Shown one piece after another: positions 34,996 to 46,830 of a stretch of DNA of 64,000 nt (the stretch's first letter is position 1; each line of letters opens with the position of its first letter). The notes beneath the pieces are model-generated. The model worked only from the letters and a program-made list of their open reading frames with translations, was not told where the DNA came from and did no database searches. Source of the DNA: Wyeomyia smithii (lineage: Eukaryota; Arthropoda; Insecta; Diptera; Culicidae); assembly GCF_029784165.1 (NCBI RefSeq), contig NC_073696.1, positions 114,608,665 to 114,672,664 of the forward strand. The letters are read 5' to 3'. Both the position numbers and the translations under genes were made by a program.

Positions 34996-35616
34996 ATAGT
35001 CCACACGGGTGATGAGTTTATCCAGATCTGGAACAGACTAGAAAAAGAAGATTGACTCAAAGAACCTGCGGAAGAGGTGATAATTATTTTCGGAAATACC
35101 AACATAAAATTTACGTGTGTAAGAAAAGAGACGTTTAGTCAAGGTCCATCAAAGAATTTGAGTCTCTCAAGGACATGAAGAATTCATTTGGTAAGAAACA
35201 AGGTTCGAGCCATCTGACTCATCTCATTTGGATCGAGAATCATGAAGTTGGATACTCGCAGATTAATAAAAAAGCCTTGGCCATCTATTCCCATTCGATA
35301 AAAAAGGTCAATAATTATTTTAATACGTATGGCCGACATTTTGAATACATGAATACAAGTCTGTTCAGCTCTAAGGGTGTACCAGAGACACGGCATCTGG
35401 ACCTTTGTAGCGATGAGCGGTTTCCCTGTGGAATTGTGACTACAGAATCCATCCACGGTCCAGCGGACTTCTTGTTACGATATCATATTCTAACGATGAT
35501 AAGGAGGACGCAAAAAAGGCTATAAGTTTCCTGAATTTCATAGGAACAAAAACTTGTTTACTTATAAAGTACAAGCAGATTGTCGCAAAACGCTATCGTA
35601 ATAGGTTGATGGGCCG

Positions 35617-35686
35617 TTCCTCTTGAATAGCGGCCAACCAGACTTTGCGTATTCACAAAGTCGGGTTGGCCGCAATTCAAGAGGAA
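35617..35686. repeat. 31 bp hairpin repeat
   Basis: Arms 35,617-35,647 and 35,656-35,686 pair with three mismatches (TTCCTCTTGAAT, GCGGCCAACC, ACTTTG) around an eight base loop. The compact long stem is precursor-like or the tip of a miniature transposon. Confidence 0.85.
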
Positions 35687-35689
35687 AAA

Positions 35690-37090
35690 TTGAAATTTTA
35701 CATTGAATAGAGTATCCAGTCTCCGACAGTGTCCTCAATTTTATATTTTATTATCGTTTAAAACATAAATTCCCCTCAATCTTTTGTATTTGCATTTCGA
35801 ATAACTTATACTTTTGTTACCGCTGTATGCTCCTAAAAGTAATAATGGATATGTAAGCAGTTGCGTGCTGCTTCGTTGAAGTAAGCTATAACTTTTGATC
35901 ATTTTTTAACTTGGATTCACCTGGAACTAGAAGGAAGCGAAGAAATTGAAATTGTTCTTTACAATTTCAAATATCCCGCCCCAGTAGGCAAACTAGGCAA
36001 TCTTTTGCCCTATCCATTCAAGACACAACGTGCTGCTCGAAGGACTTCATGTGATTTTTCATCCGTTGCTCTCTGGTCATTATTACCTTTTTCATCTTTT
36101 TTCTCCATTCTACCTCGGTTTGACCGTTCGTTTACTTTGCACGTTGTAGATACATGTGTGTCTGTGTATGAAAGAGAAGGAGAGAGTAACTGTAGTTTTC
36201 TACGCGGCAGACTGACCTGGCCTGTGCATGTTCTGCTGACTTTCGCTGGGAGGCAACACGGGGTTGAACGAGAAGCTTCATTTTTCACACAGATTTTTCA
36301 TCCTGCCGACTTCGTAAGAAGCGCCAATCTTCCCTGGGCGAATACCAACTTGCTGAGGTTTCATTCCACACTGCCGGCACCGTGGGCCAGCGCAGTATAA
36401 ATTTTCCTTTATAGATTCTTATCGTTCAGGCTGTTACAAGTTATTTATTGTTATTTGATTTCATAATTTTCGGTTCATTTTCACCGAGGCCGCATTCTGC
36501 CCAAATTGTGGGAAGCTGTTACTGATAGAGCAGTATTATTCTCATTTCGACTTGAGCCGTTATTCGTCTGCTGCTTTAACCGATTTGTATTGCTTAGAAT
36601 GCATTTGCGTTTAGTTAAATTTATTTCGGTATTATTGATGGAATGAAAACACAAAAAAGCTGAACGTATATTGAATAAAAATGAACAACAAAGGAAAACA
36701 ACCGATATGACATATGTGATAATCATTTAAGAATACGACGTGACAGTTATTATTGTAAACAATGATTCCTTTGCGTTCTCTGAAACAGGTAGTACGTCAT
36801 TAGTAAACAGAGGTAGTAAACAGAGGAATTTTGAAGTTCTACAAGAAGTAAAAAACAAAATTGAACATAGTAGAAAACCGAAAGTGGAATCTAAGAAAAA
36901 ATAGTATTTAGCAGATATACGATAATTATTATTTTAAATTTTTAAAATTTTAATCATCTTATGTCTACTACATCTTATTATTTTTTCGGATTTCATACCT
37001 CTTTTTTCATATTTCTATTTCTTAGTGCATATTTCCTATTTCCTATTTTTGTTTCCACTATTTTATTTTCTTGTTTCCTTACCTTACCTT
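35690..37090. other. Unassigned stretch with T-rich end
   Basis: No supported gene. Frames of up to 131 codons near 36,005-36,400 occur on both strands and show no family signature. 36,990-37,090 is built of TTTCCTATTT-like words. Confidence 0.35.
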
Positions 37091-37129
37091 ACCTAGCAGG
37101 CTAGAGCCGGGGTGACTCCATTTCACTCG

Positions 37130-39760
37130 GTTCTGAGCTGTATGGCGCCATGCTCCCAGGCGTCTTATCTCTCGTAGATCACTTCTAATCTGATCAAGCC
37201 ATCGTGCTTGCTGTGCTCCTCTATTTCTGGTGCCTCAGGAGGGGCTGGAGAGAATCGTTTTAACCGGATTATCGTCCGGCATTCTTGCGACGTGTCCGGC
37301 CCATCGTAATCTATCAACTTTACCCAGGTGGTAACGTCTCCGCCAACCACGCTCGACACCTGGGTTCGAATCCCACCGCCGACATAGGTGTCGATGGTTG
37401 TGAGGTGGCGTGATCCACTCACAACCAACCCAACTGGTCTAGATTCAATCCTAGCCGACACCGGGAGATTTTCTGAGGCGAAAAATCTCTGGGATCACGC
37501 CTTTCATCGCATGAGGAAGTAAAGCCGTTGGCGCTGGTCCGTTAATCAACGGGTCGTGAGTTAGGGTCCTGGGTGGAGTCGTCTCCCCGGGCGTCGGTGA
37601 TTGGCACAATAACAGTGGCGGAACTAGACCGACGGTAAATAAGCGAGAATAAAAAAAAAAAAAACTTTAACCAGATGTGCAATGGGTGTCTCTCCTAGCA
37701 GCGCGTGCAGCTCATGGTTTATACGTCTACGCCACTCTCTGTCTTCAGTTAGTGTTCCACAGTAGATGGTTCGCAGCACCTTCCGTTCGAAAACCCCAAT
37801 GGCGCTGAGGTCCTCTAAGAGCAGTGTTGTCGTCTCTAGCCCATAGAGGACCACCGGTCTAACTAGTGTTTTGTACAGCTTCAGCTTCGTACTCGGTTGG
37901 ATCTCAGTCTCTTACGAAGTGCAAAGTTACCACGAGTTCCCGTTTGAATGCGTCTCCGGATATCTCTACTGGTGTTGTTGTCAGCGGCTACCAGCGATTC
38001 TGAGTGTACGAACTCGTCTCCGACATCAAGCTTATCGCCGTCTACGATGATCCAGGGTGGGAGGCCAACATTGTTCTCCTTGGAGCCTCTTTCCTTCATA
38101 TACTTTTTCTCCTCCACCGTCCCAAAGTTTCGTGCTATGATGACTAAGTTATCAGCGAAGCCTGATAACTTGAACCCGGTTCGTGAAAATCATACCACTC
38201 GTGCCGATGCCCGCTCTTTTAATAACCCCTTCGGGGGCGATGTATAAAATCAAACAGGAATCACCTTGTCAGAATCCTCGGCATGACTTGAAGAAACTCG
38301 AGAGTATCCCCGAAACACGCACATAACACATCACACGATTCACCTTGATTAGCCGCGTCAGTTTATCCGGGAAAAAATCCTTGTTCTCGTGCATGATCTG
38401 CCATAGCTGTTCTCGATTAACTATGTCATAGGCTGCCTTGTAGTAAATAAAAATGTGATACGTGGACACTAACGACATTTTTGTAAAATCTATCGTATTG
38501 GAAATATCTGGTCCGTGATTGCGCGGGCTCCCATGAAACCCGCCTGGTATCGCCCCACGAAGCTCCTGGTTAAAGGTGTTAGACGTTTGAATAGAACTTG
38601 AGAAAATATTTTATTAGCAGCATTAGCACTCCATTCTGTCGCCCTTCTCACAGATGGGGCCCAATGACCCAATGCAGTGCTCTAGCAAGTGTTTCTTTAC
38701 CATGTTTGTAGAACTTACCCGGCCGGCCGACTTTGCCGGTGGCTTTATTGCGCTCCAGCCGCCCAATCTCCCGCTGAATTTCGTGGAGGTCGAGGACTGA
38801 TACCCGGTCATTTGCTGCTGGGACTCCTAGTTCTTTTCCAGTTCCGCTTCTGTTTGTTGCATCGCCATTCAGATATTCATCGAAGTGCCGCTTCTACTTG
38901 TCAACCACCTCGCTATCGCTCGTGATGAGATTACCTTCCACATCCTTGTAAAAGTCGGCTCGCGGCACATAACCTTTACGGGAACCTCGTCCTTACCCTT
39001 TGGTAATTTACCCTGGTTCGGTTTTTCTCTGTAACCGCTGCCTCGTATTCCCCATCATTCCAGTCGTTTCTGCCTCTCGGTTCCTAGTGTCGTCGTCGCG
39101 GATTCCCTGATGGCCGTGCGAATTATGATCCAGCTATTATCGAGAGGAGCCGCTCCGAACTCTATGCGTAGGAGGCTTCCTTCTCAACACCGAGTCTTCC
39201 TTCATGCGAGCAGTGCACATTGATGATGGAGTAATTGTAGAACGGGCCTGTAATTCTCAATACACACATCCTGTCTCTTATCGCCTGCCACTTGATCACA
39301 CGACACAATAAAGCTGGTACCCCGCTCATTTGTTGTGCCGCCGCTCTGGTAGTACATTGTCTCCGTTCCGGCAGAGTCTTGCAGCGCTACGATGCCGAAG
39401 TGAAAGAGTCCCAGCTGATCCAGAAGGATCCTGTCGCCACCGGGATGTTTAGTGATCCTGTAGGTTCAAATTCCGAGCTTTCAATCGGTGTCCTTCATTC
39501 GTTGCCTAGATCGTTGCCGTCTTGGGTGTAGCTGACGAGACACCGCTCTTCTTATTTTAGCCGCTCCTTTAGAGTACAGAAGCTGTTTTGGCCGCTCCCC
39601 CTGGAGAACAAGCGCACAGGGTTTTTGGGCTAAGACGCTCATGGTGGCGTCGACTCGCCTTTTAGGATTCGTTAGGGAAGATTGTGGAAGCTCACTACGC
39701 ATCTCCTGGCCCTCACTAACTCCTGCTGCTTGTTCTAACCTCCACATCTGGAGGCCGCTT
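37130..39760 (-). pseudogene. Nearly full-length degenerate LINE
   Basis: Read on the minus strand from about 39,750: a basic N-terminal part, endonuclease strands RMCVLRITGPFYNYSIINVH (near 39,290), a QLE linker, RT blocks LFKRLTPLTRSFVGRYQAGF, YKAAYDIVNREQLWQIM, then TDDGDELDVGDEFVHSES-like and NTSRDIRRRIQTGTRG, MVLYGLETTTLL, IGVFERKVLRTIY and finally a DRLRWAGHVARMPDD block. No RNase H is seen. Many frameshifts and stops occur; LRQGDG and FADD are only partly recovered. A SINE (37,328-37,672) lies in the C-terminal coding part. The family is the same as at 14.0-15.1 and 22.1-22.7 kb; I leave the clade open. Confidence 0.8.
37328..37672 (+). mobile_element. tRNA-derived SINE, 5' truncated, second copy
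   Basis: It is nearly identical to 15,260-15,585, including the B box GGTTCGAATCC and the A-rich tail, but lacks the first 20 or so bases with most of the A box. Flanking 12 bp copies AACTTTACCCAG (37,316-37,327) and AACTTTAACCAG (37,673-37,684) differ at one position. It interrupts the LINE C-terminal coding region; the HLVK ... DRLRWAGHV blocks join when it is set aside. Confidence 0.85.
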
Positions 39761-39899
39761 GGCTATCCACAACCTGCGACCCGTCTGATTCCTTGCAGCT
39801 AGGCTGTGCATATTGGAACTCACACTAAAGATGTGAGAAGCGTGTTGAGCCCTGTGAGGATCACTACGACAGGCGGATCTATTAAATATCAACGACTTT

Positions 39900-40300
39900 C
39901 TTTTTTAATTTCTTGTTCCCGTTTTTCTCTTTCATATTTCCTATTCCCTGATCTCTAATTCCCAATTCCTATTTCCTATTCCCCATTTCCTTTCTTATAT
40001 TCCCATTTCCTGTTTTTTATATTCTGTTTTCTATTTCCTATTTCTTATTTCCTATTTGCTATTTCCTATTTCCTATTTTCAATTTCTTAATATCTATTTC
40101 CTATTTCCTATTTCCTTTTTCCTATTTGCTATTTCATATTTCCTATTTTTTATTCCTTATTTTAGTTTCCTTTTTCCTATTTCCTATTTACTGTTTCCTG
40201 TTTATAATTTTTATATCTCTTTTTTCTCTTACTTGTTTCCTTTAACATTTTTTTTACACCTTATTGCATATCTTCATCTTCTGTTTTCAGTGTTCTATTT
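39900..40300. repeat. Degenerate pyrimidine-rich repeat (TTTCCTA)n
   Basis: About 400 bases made of variants of TTTCCTATTTCCTATT. It can read as a Phe/Tyr/Leu-rich frame, which is an artefact of composition. Confidence 0.8.
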
Positions 40301-41600
40301 TTCTGCTTATACTTTAAATTTTTTATCTGGTTATTTAACTTCAAAAACAAATATTCTTTTGTAATTAGGAATGTGCGTTTCGATAGTGATGAGGCAACAT
40401 CGGAATTTAAGTCATGTGAGCTGTTCTCGAAGTTTTTTGCCTCCGATTTTGCTGACAGAGTTGCTTCTTTAGTTTAATTCGTTTAGTTGACTCGAACATT
40501 TTCACAATTACAACCAACATAGTGTTGGCTGCTGCTAAAAAATTTAAACGGTCATATTCGGCAGGTCCTGTTGGAACTCCTACTGTTGTTTTAGTTATTG
40601 TGCCACCGCTCTTGCAGTTCTGTTGTGCCACCGATCTTGCAGTTCGGTACACGTAAGTAACACACAAAACATGTTAGAAAATAATTCACAATGACAGTAG
40701 TCATATAAGAGTACTATGAGCGGAATTGAAAACTTGTGTTGTTATATTCTTGTTCTCGAGATGTTATTTCATAGCATAAGTGTACTTTATAGATCACTGA
40801 ATATAAACTGCCGCTGCTTGTCTGTAACTTATGTTTATGATGTTATTAAAACAGAAAAGAAAACACCTTAAAATACAACATTTGTGAAAGTTGTTTTTCA
40901 TCAGTTATTTAACCACACCTCGAAAACAAGCTCGCTTTTTTCTGGTTTTGGAGATGTTTTTCAATAACATGAGTTCAGCAAACAAAAACTATGACATAAA
41001 TGGCACTGGTCTTCAAGATGTCTTCCAGATGTTTTCACTATTATAAAAACTGTGTAAAAGTTTCCAGCCGGTGCAGCTGCACCAGTTCAATATTACACGC
41101 CCAATAAAAATTTACGTACCTGTAAAGTGCTTCTCCTATGGCTGGTCTTAGTATTTAACAGCCAGAGTAAAATTACTTGATTGAGTTATTATAGGAAAAA
41201 TTTAAAAGATTGCACTAAAATTATTCGAGGTTGGTCAAAATGCGCCGTGAAGAGTTAAACAAAACGCTTGCAGTGCAGCCAATATCACTCCTATTTCTGT
41301 TACCGTGTATTCTAGTTTTCTAGTTTTGTTATATTTTATGTCTAGATAACTTTAAAACTATGCGAAAACAATTCAAATAATCAAGCGACAGAAATAGTTC
41401 ATTTTGAAAGGTTGAACATTGCTTTTTGTCAATAACTTATAATTATTTGAAAGTACCTCTGATGAAAACAATCTTCGATCTAGTTGCACTGCGCACAACA
41501 ACACATCTCTCTGGTGTTATCTATAAGTCAAATGAAAGGGTTAGCTTTGCTGCCCAAAGTGGCAGAGTTTCTTTTCTGTGCAGTTTGTTTACATTGGATT
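40300..41600. other. Unassigned AT-rich stretch
   Basis: No supported gene. The 5' inverted repeat expected for the mariner that follows was looked for here and not found. Confidence 0.35.
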
Positions 41601-41607
41601 GTGAGCC

Positions 41608-42569
41608 ATGGCAGAGTTAAGATCAGCTGTTATCGCTGAATATGTGAAAGGGTAATAACCCGGACACATATTCAAACACCTAAAACCGCTCGGAATCAAC
41701 CAGAAACTCGTGTACCGGACCATAAATCGGTACCAAGAGACCGGAGGCACTGAGGACAAGGCACGATCTGGACGACCAAGGTCTGTGAGGAATCCAAGGC
41801 TGAAAAAGATTATACGAGACCGGATTCGCCGGAATACCGCCCAATCTGCACGGAAGCTGGCCAGGAACCTTAAAATGAACCGAGAATCAATCCGCCTGCT
41901 TCTGCGCAAGGATTTAAAACTTATACCGTACAAAAAACAGGTGATTCATGGGGTTACCAAAGCTACAAAGGACAAGAGGTACCAACGGTCGCGGGAGTTG
42001 CGCGCAGATGACGAGATTATTTTTTCGGATGAGAAGCTGTTCGTTTTGGAGCAAATAGTCAATCGCCAAAATGATCGAGTTTGGAGTGTGAGCCTCCAGC
42101 AAGCTCCTGCGGACAAGCTGAACGTTTCCCGGTTCCAAAATAAGACGTCAAAATCAACGGCGCGTACTACCTGGACACGGTTTTAAATAAAAATGTTCTG
42201 CCTCAAGCTGAACTATTGTTTGAAGACGATTACTACTGCTTCCAGCAAGATGGCGCCCCATCCCACACCGCAAAGGTTGTTCAGGCGTGGTGTGAGGAAA
42301 ACTTGACCGATTTCATTTCGAAGAATGAATGGCTTCCGTCGTCTCCGGATCTGAATCCACTGGATTATTTCGTGTGGGGATACATGATGTCGAAGCTGAA
42401 CGACTATAAAATAACAAATTTGGAGCAATTCAAGCGAGTTATAACGAAAATCTGGGACGAAATGCCAATGGAGCGCCGCTTGCGACGACTTTCCGAAACG
42501 TCTGAAGCTGGTTCGATCAGAGAAAGGTGGTGTAATTCCGAGATATCGTCTGTGAAGTATCTTTATTAG
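41608..42569 (+). pseudogene. mariner-type (DD37D) transposase, broken
   Basis: ATG at 41,608 starts MAELRSAVIAEYVKG, a helix-turn-helix region, followed by two adjacent stop codons (41,653-41,658). Then come a second DNA-binding domain (YQETGGTEDKARSGRPRSV), the first catalytic block IIFSDEKLFV, and after a frame change QQDGAPSHTA and SSPDLNPLDYFVWGYM. Counting from the Asp of QQD to the Asp of PLDY leaves 37 residues between, a DD37D signature. A deletion near 42,147 removes about 30 residues, including the expected VMVWG strand, and shifts the frame. The C-terminus is open to 42,569. It is inactive, but divergence outside these lesions looks modest. Confidence 0.85.
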
Positions 42570-42638
42570 TTACTGAATAAAGCTATGAAAGCCAGAATCA
42601 GATTTTCTTCTTGTTCTTTGAAATATTGAGATTTTCCT

Positions 42639-42667
42639 GTGTGACCGGACTTTGTTGTCACCCTGTA
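42639..42667 (+). repeat. 3' terminal inverted repeat of the mariner
   Basis: GTGACCGGACTTTGTTGTCA with CCCTGTA just after it, about 70 bases past the transposase stop, resembles a mariner end (outermost TACAGGGTG read inward). No partner is found 5' of the gene, so the left end has been lost or diverged. Confidence 0.6.
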
Positions 42668-43159
42668 GAACTTCGTATTAAAAGCTCCAAATGGTTGGTC
42701 TAATATTGATTTTTGGTGAATAATCGATGCGCCATAAACACTTTTTTTCCTTTATAGTTCCCAATATACAACTTGAAAATAACCTGTTTTCCACGTTTTT
42801 TTAACCGTATTGGTACTCGAGATGTGTTTTGCAGCTTAAGTCTAGCAAGTTGGCTTGCTTTCATGAAGTTATATAATACTTCATATAGCACCAGTACTTG
42901 TTCTAGTAGCCTTCAATTTCTGCACTTTCCTGGTGATAGAGATGTCATGGAAAAGGTAATATCAACTGAAATCAATAACCGAAGGTTGTATTAGAGGAGT
43001 TATCTCAACTGTTCTATAACAACGTGTGTTACTTGGGGCATTTTCAACAAGTCTTCTACGCAAGCAAAGTTTTCGGCAGTTTGGAAGCGATGTTTCTCGT
43101 GTTAAAATCCAGTGATTGACAAAATTGTTAGTTCGAATATATATCATCACAATTTGCTA

Positions 43160-43570
43160 ACAAACCAGGCGTTCCCCAAAGAAGCAACATGGGGTCCTTG
43201 TTATTTGCACTGTTTTCCAATGATGTGACAAATGTGCTAGACTTACAGTCCCCCTGCATTACGCTACGATGATTCCAAAAGCTACACGCCAGCTCGGTTT
43301 AATTTTTAAAGTCGCCCGTGATTTCAAAGGTCCACGCTGCATAAAGACTTAGCGGTTCATTAGTATGCCCACTGATCGAGAATTTTAATCTGATTTGGTT
43401 TCCCTTCCAGCTAACCTGGAGCCTGCGGATTGAGCGTATCCAAAAACGATTAGTTCGTATTGCACAGCTTCTTGGTATGATTCAGCTACCCCCGTATCCA
43501 GATCACTGCCGTTTGGTTGGTATTAATACTCTCGAGCATCGCCGAAGATTGCATTTGTGATTTGTGTTTA
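43160..43570 (+). pseudogene. CR1/jockey-like LINE ORF2 fragment
   Basis: A GVPQRSNMGSLLFALF block (43,168-43,215) is followed, after a gap, by RIERIQKRLVRIAQLLG, LPPYPDHCRLVGINTLEHRR and FIAKLV (43,430-43,590). The order and the C-terminal RxxRxLxPxxxRCRLxxLxTLxxRR pattern are typical of CR1/jockey-group ORF2. The YADD region is not recognised. Same type as 20,580-20,965. Confidence 0.7.
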
Positions 43571-43789
43571 TAGCCAAACTAGTTGCTTTTTTTTTTTTTA
43601 GATGAATAATTTTAAACAATTTTAAATTATTGCACCTACATCCAAAGATTGACTTTGCGATTTGTTTATAGTCTGCAAATGGATGACGAATCGGATTTTG
43701 GATACGTTCAAACTCAACAGACAAATCTTTCAATATCGTCTTTTGGCTGAACATAACTTCGATTCTGATAATACTGGGTGGAATCCACT

Positions 43790-44180
43790 CATTTTCAGCT
43801 GTTTTCCAAAAACGGTAAGTTGTTATCTTGTATTTCAAAATGGCATGTGGAGTAAATTTCTGGCCTCTGAGCATCAATGTGATTCCGGGAATAACCATAT
43901 TGGATACTATTCAGTCGTATTTGGATGTTTTCCAGAAACCGAAAGTCGCCATTTTAGAATTTAAAATGTCGTCGTAAGTCAACTTTTGGCTTCATTTCGT
44001 TTCCGGAAATACCCATATTGGGTTGTATTAGGCTACTCTCGGCTGTTTTCCAGTCGCCATAAAAAAATGTCTCTGAGTTATATTTTTGGCTTCTGTGCAT
44101 CATCACAATTGAGGAAATTTCCATATTAGGTGGTATTTTGTCACTTTCGGCTGTTTTCCAGAAACCTAAAGTCATCATCT
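43790..44180. repeat. Helitron block B remnant
   Basis: Four diverged units with GCTGTTTTCCAGAAACC and CATATTGGG words match block B at 5.3-6.3 kb. No Helitron ends are recognised around it. Confidence 0.75.
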
Positions 44181-44410
44181 AGAACTTTTGCTTATGTTGA
44201 ACACCCGTTGACTTCAGTGAACCCTTGGATGAATTCGTGCAGAAGGTTAAAAGAACGAACATTTTATAAACTTGACACTCAAACTAGGTTATATTTACCA
44301 AGGTTTTTGTCAAACAAATCATAGGAAATAAATGGTAATGTAACTGTAAACTTTTGTCTATTTCCTTTTCCTTTTTCCTTTTTACTATTTATAGTTTTCT
44401 ATTTTTATTA

Positions 44411-46830
44411 CCAAAAAAAAAACCTGAATTAATCCACCTAGTGGTGCAGAAACTTTTGTTATATAGACTACCTATTACTTTATACTTATTAGACCAGTAA
44501 ACCACAAATCGTATACCAACGTAAGTCCAATCCCAATAATTAATGAAACGAATTTTAAAGATAGTTTTCAGAGGGTGAACCAAATACGATAATTGAATTA
44601 AAGCTTGACGTGGGTTTCGCAACTGTTATGGATGTTGTCACTGGAGTATATGAGTGTTATTTTTTCGATCACAAACCAATTTGGTTTGAATATCACTTAC
44701 GCTTTATTTTTAGAAATCGCAGGATCTAGAATTATGAATTGGCATCTTATATTTTTTACGAATTGAAGCAAATTTCTACAAACCTGTTCTCGAAAAATTA
44801 TAGTTCAGAATTATACAGAAAAAAAACTATTCATGAAAGTTGTCAATTAAATTCTACCTCAAATGCATTATCTCAAAATGAAAGTTTTTTTACGAAATTT
44901 GTGAATTTTGGATTTTCAGAGTGTAGTCGAGAACATTATTCTTTTCGAAGGTCTAGGCTGTATGATAAAATTCGAAATGAAGACTTTATAAAACTTGCTG
45001 CGATAACGAGAAGCGGAATAACATGGGTACTCTGTTTGCACATAGTCTTAAATAAGAAAGCAATATTTATATCTTACATGAGCATAGTGTATCATATCGT
45101 CAGTTGAAATCAATACTGGCACAACTCAAAATTTTGCAGTTTTGAGTTATTGATGGCAAACGATGCCAAATACTATAAAGTTTCATCTCCCAAAGACCCG
45201 TTTTAAATTCACAATGATTCCAGAAATATAAGTAGATGTGCCTTTATTGCACAAATCTAAAATATCCCTAAAAAGACAGAAAAACTGAGGTTACAACTTT
45301 AATCACTTGCTTATTACATGCACATGATAGACCCGAACAAGTTCAATTGAAATGGGAAGTCTTAAAATTGGAATTTTTCACGAAAATGGAAAAAGAAATT
45401 TTCGACGCAAATTTTCAAACGCGTTTTTCTCGAAACTATGAATTTTGAGTTGTGCCAGTTTTGAATTCAACTGACGATATCATAGAGATAAGTAACTTTT
45501 AACCTGCGCACACTAGTAAACGTGTATAGCCATGTACAGTTGCTTCAGTTTCATCCAAACTGTAAATCATCACATCTTGATGTTCACAATTTCTCAACAC
45601 TTTTTTCTTATTTTGCCAATTACGTTCACCATCAACTGTAGATTGCTGGTCACGAGTGAAAAGTATATTCAGAACTGAATTTAAAACATAGAATAAGTGT
45701 TCAACTGAAAAGTTCAAAATGTGTTTGCAATGGGTGGCACTAACCAATACGTAAATAAATCTTTACTTCTATGATAAAGCTTTTCAAAATATCTACATCG
45801 CTAATTGTGTTACATTTGAACACTGTGAGATCAATTTTTGCTACAATGTTTGGCTCCCGTAAGCTGTAGAAGATTCTTATTCATCGCAAATATGGGTTAA
45901 ACGTACAATTTAATATACATTTTAAAGGAAGTGAGGACGGAAGCTTCGCAAGGCAAAAAAGGAGCTAAGTGAGCATTGCAGTTTCCTCTGAAATCTAATT
46001 CAATTTTTCAAGAAAAAGCTAAAGGGTAATTTATTTACACCAGTTAAGACGCACTACGAAGAGTGTAAAAATTATGCAAAGTTGTCGATGATTGTTGGTT
46101 TCTTTTGAGAAATAAATGGCGATACGAATAAACTAAATAGAGGGATAGAGAAGAAGAGAGAGAGAGATGAATTATCCAAAAAGTAAAATATCCCATATCT
46201 AAAATATACTCAAATTTCTACAGTTCAAGCTACCAATAAAAATTCGCACTTAGTATGATTTTTAAAGAGCTCTAGGGCGTTCATTTGAGCATGCGAACAT
46301 CAAAATCGGAATATGCGTTCTGTAAAATGAGCGTTTATTTTGTAATTTTTTTGTTTCGATTCTGATACATATAAACAACATATTTACACATACATACATA
46401 CAAGCACACATACACATACATACAGAAATTGTTCAGTTCGTCGATCTGAGTCGATTGGTGTATAACGCATGGCTCTCCATGCCATTAATTTTGGCTCAAA
46501 AGTTAAATATCTTATGTAAAAAATACTCTTTGATCAATATTCCAAAATCTAAGCCAATAACCAAAAATCCACTCGGTAGCATTCTGGGGGAGCAAAGTAG
46601 CTTTCGTTTGCGTATAAGAACATCAAAATCGGATATTGCGTTCTGTAAGAAAGGTGCGTTAGTATTTTCTGGCACATACATACAGACAACATACATACAT
46701 ACACACACACATAAACACACATACACACGAACAGACATTGCTCAGTTCGTCGAGCTGAGTCGAATGGTATATACGGTTCGGCCCTCCGGGCCTTGGATCT
46801 ATTTTGCGTTTTTCGACCGATTTTTTATTC
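44411..46830 (+). mobile_element. Non-autonomous repeat family, copy 1
   Basis: It begins CCTGAATTAATCCACCTAG followed by GCAGAAAC and TTTGTTATA, runs through AT-rich DNA, and ends in two minisatellite units of about 280 bp (46,260-46,830). The units carry AAAATCGGATATTGCGTTCT, CATACA/CACA tracts, TTGCTCAGTTCGTCGAGCTG and GCGTTTTTCGACCGATTTT. Copies 2 and 3 match in the same order. Family ends contain TTTGTTATA and TATAACAAAGG, which are inverted. No coding capacity is recognised. The superfamily is unknown. Confidence 0.6.

Noticed and set aside
35175..35525. 116-codon plus-strand frame
   Set aside because: It lies opposite the expected N-terminal half of a minus-strand mariner and shows no domain of its own; probably chance.
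40056..40364. 102-codon Phe/Tyr/Leu-rich frame resembling a membrane protein
   Set aside because: Composition artefact of the TTTCCTA repeat.
41050..41600. 5' inverted repeat of the DD37D mariner
   Set aside because: No sequence matching the reverse complement of 42,639-42,667 was found by eye.
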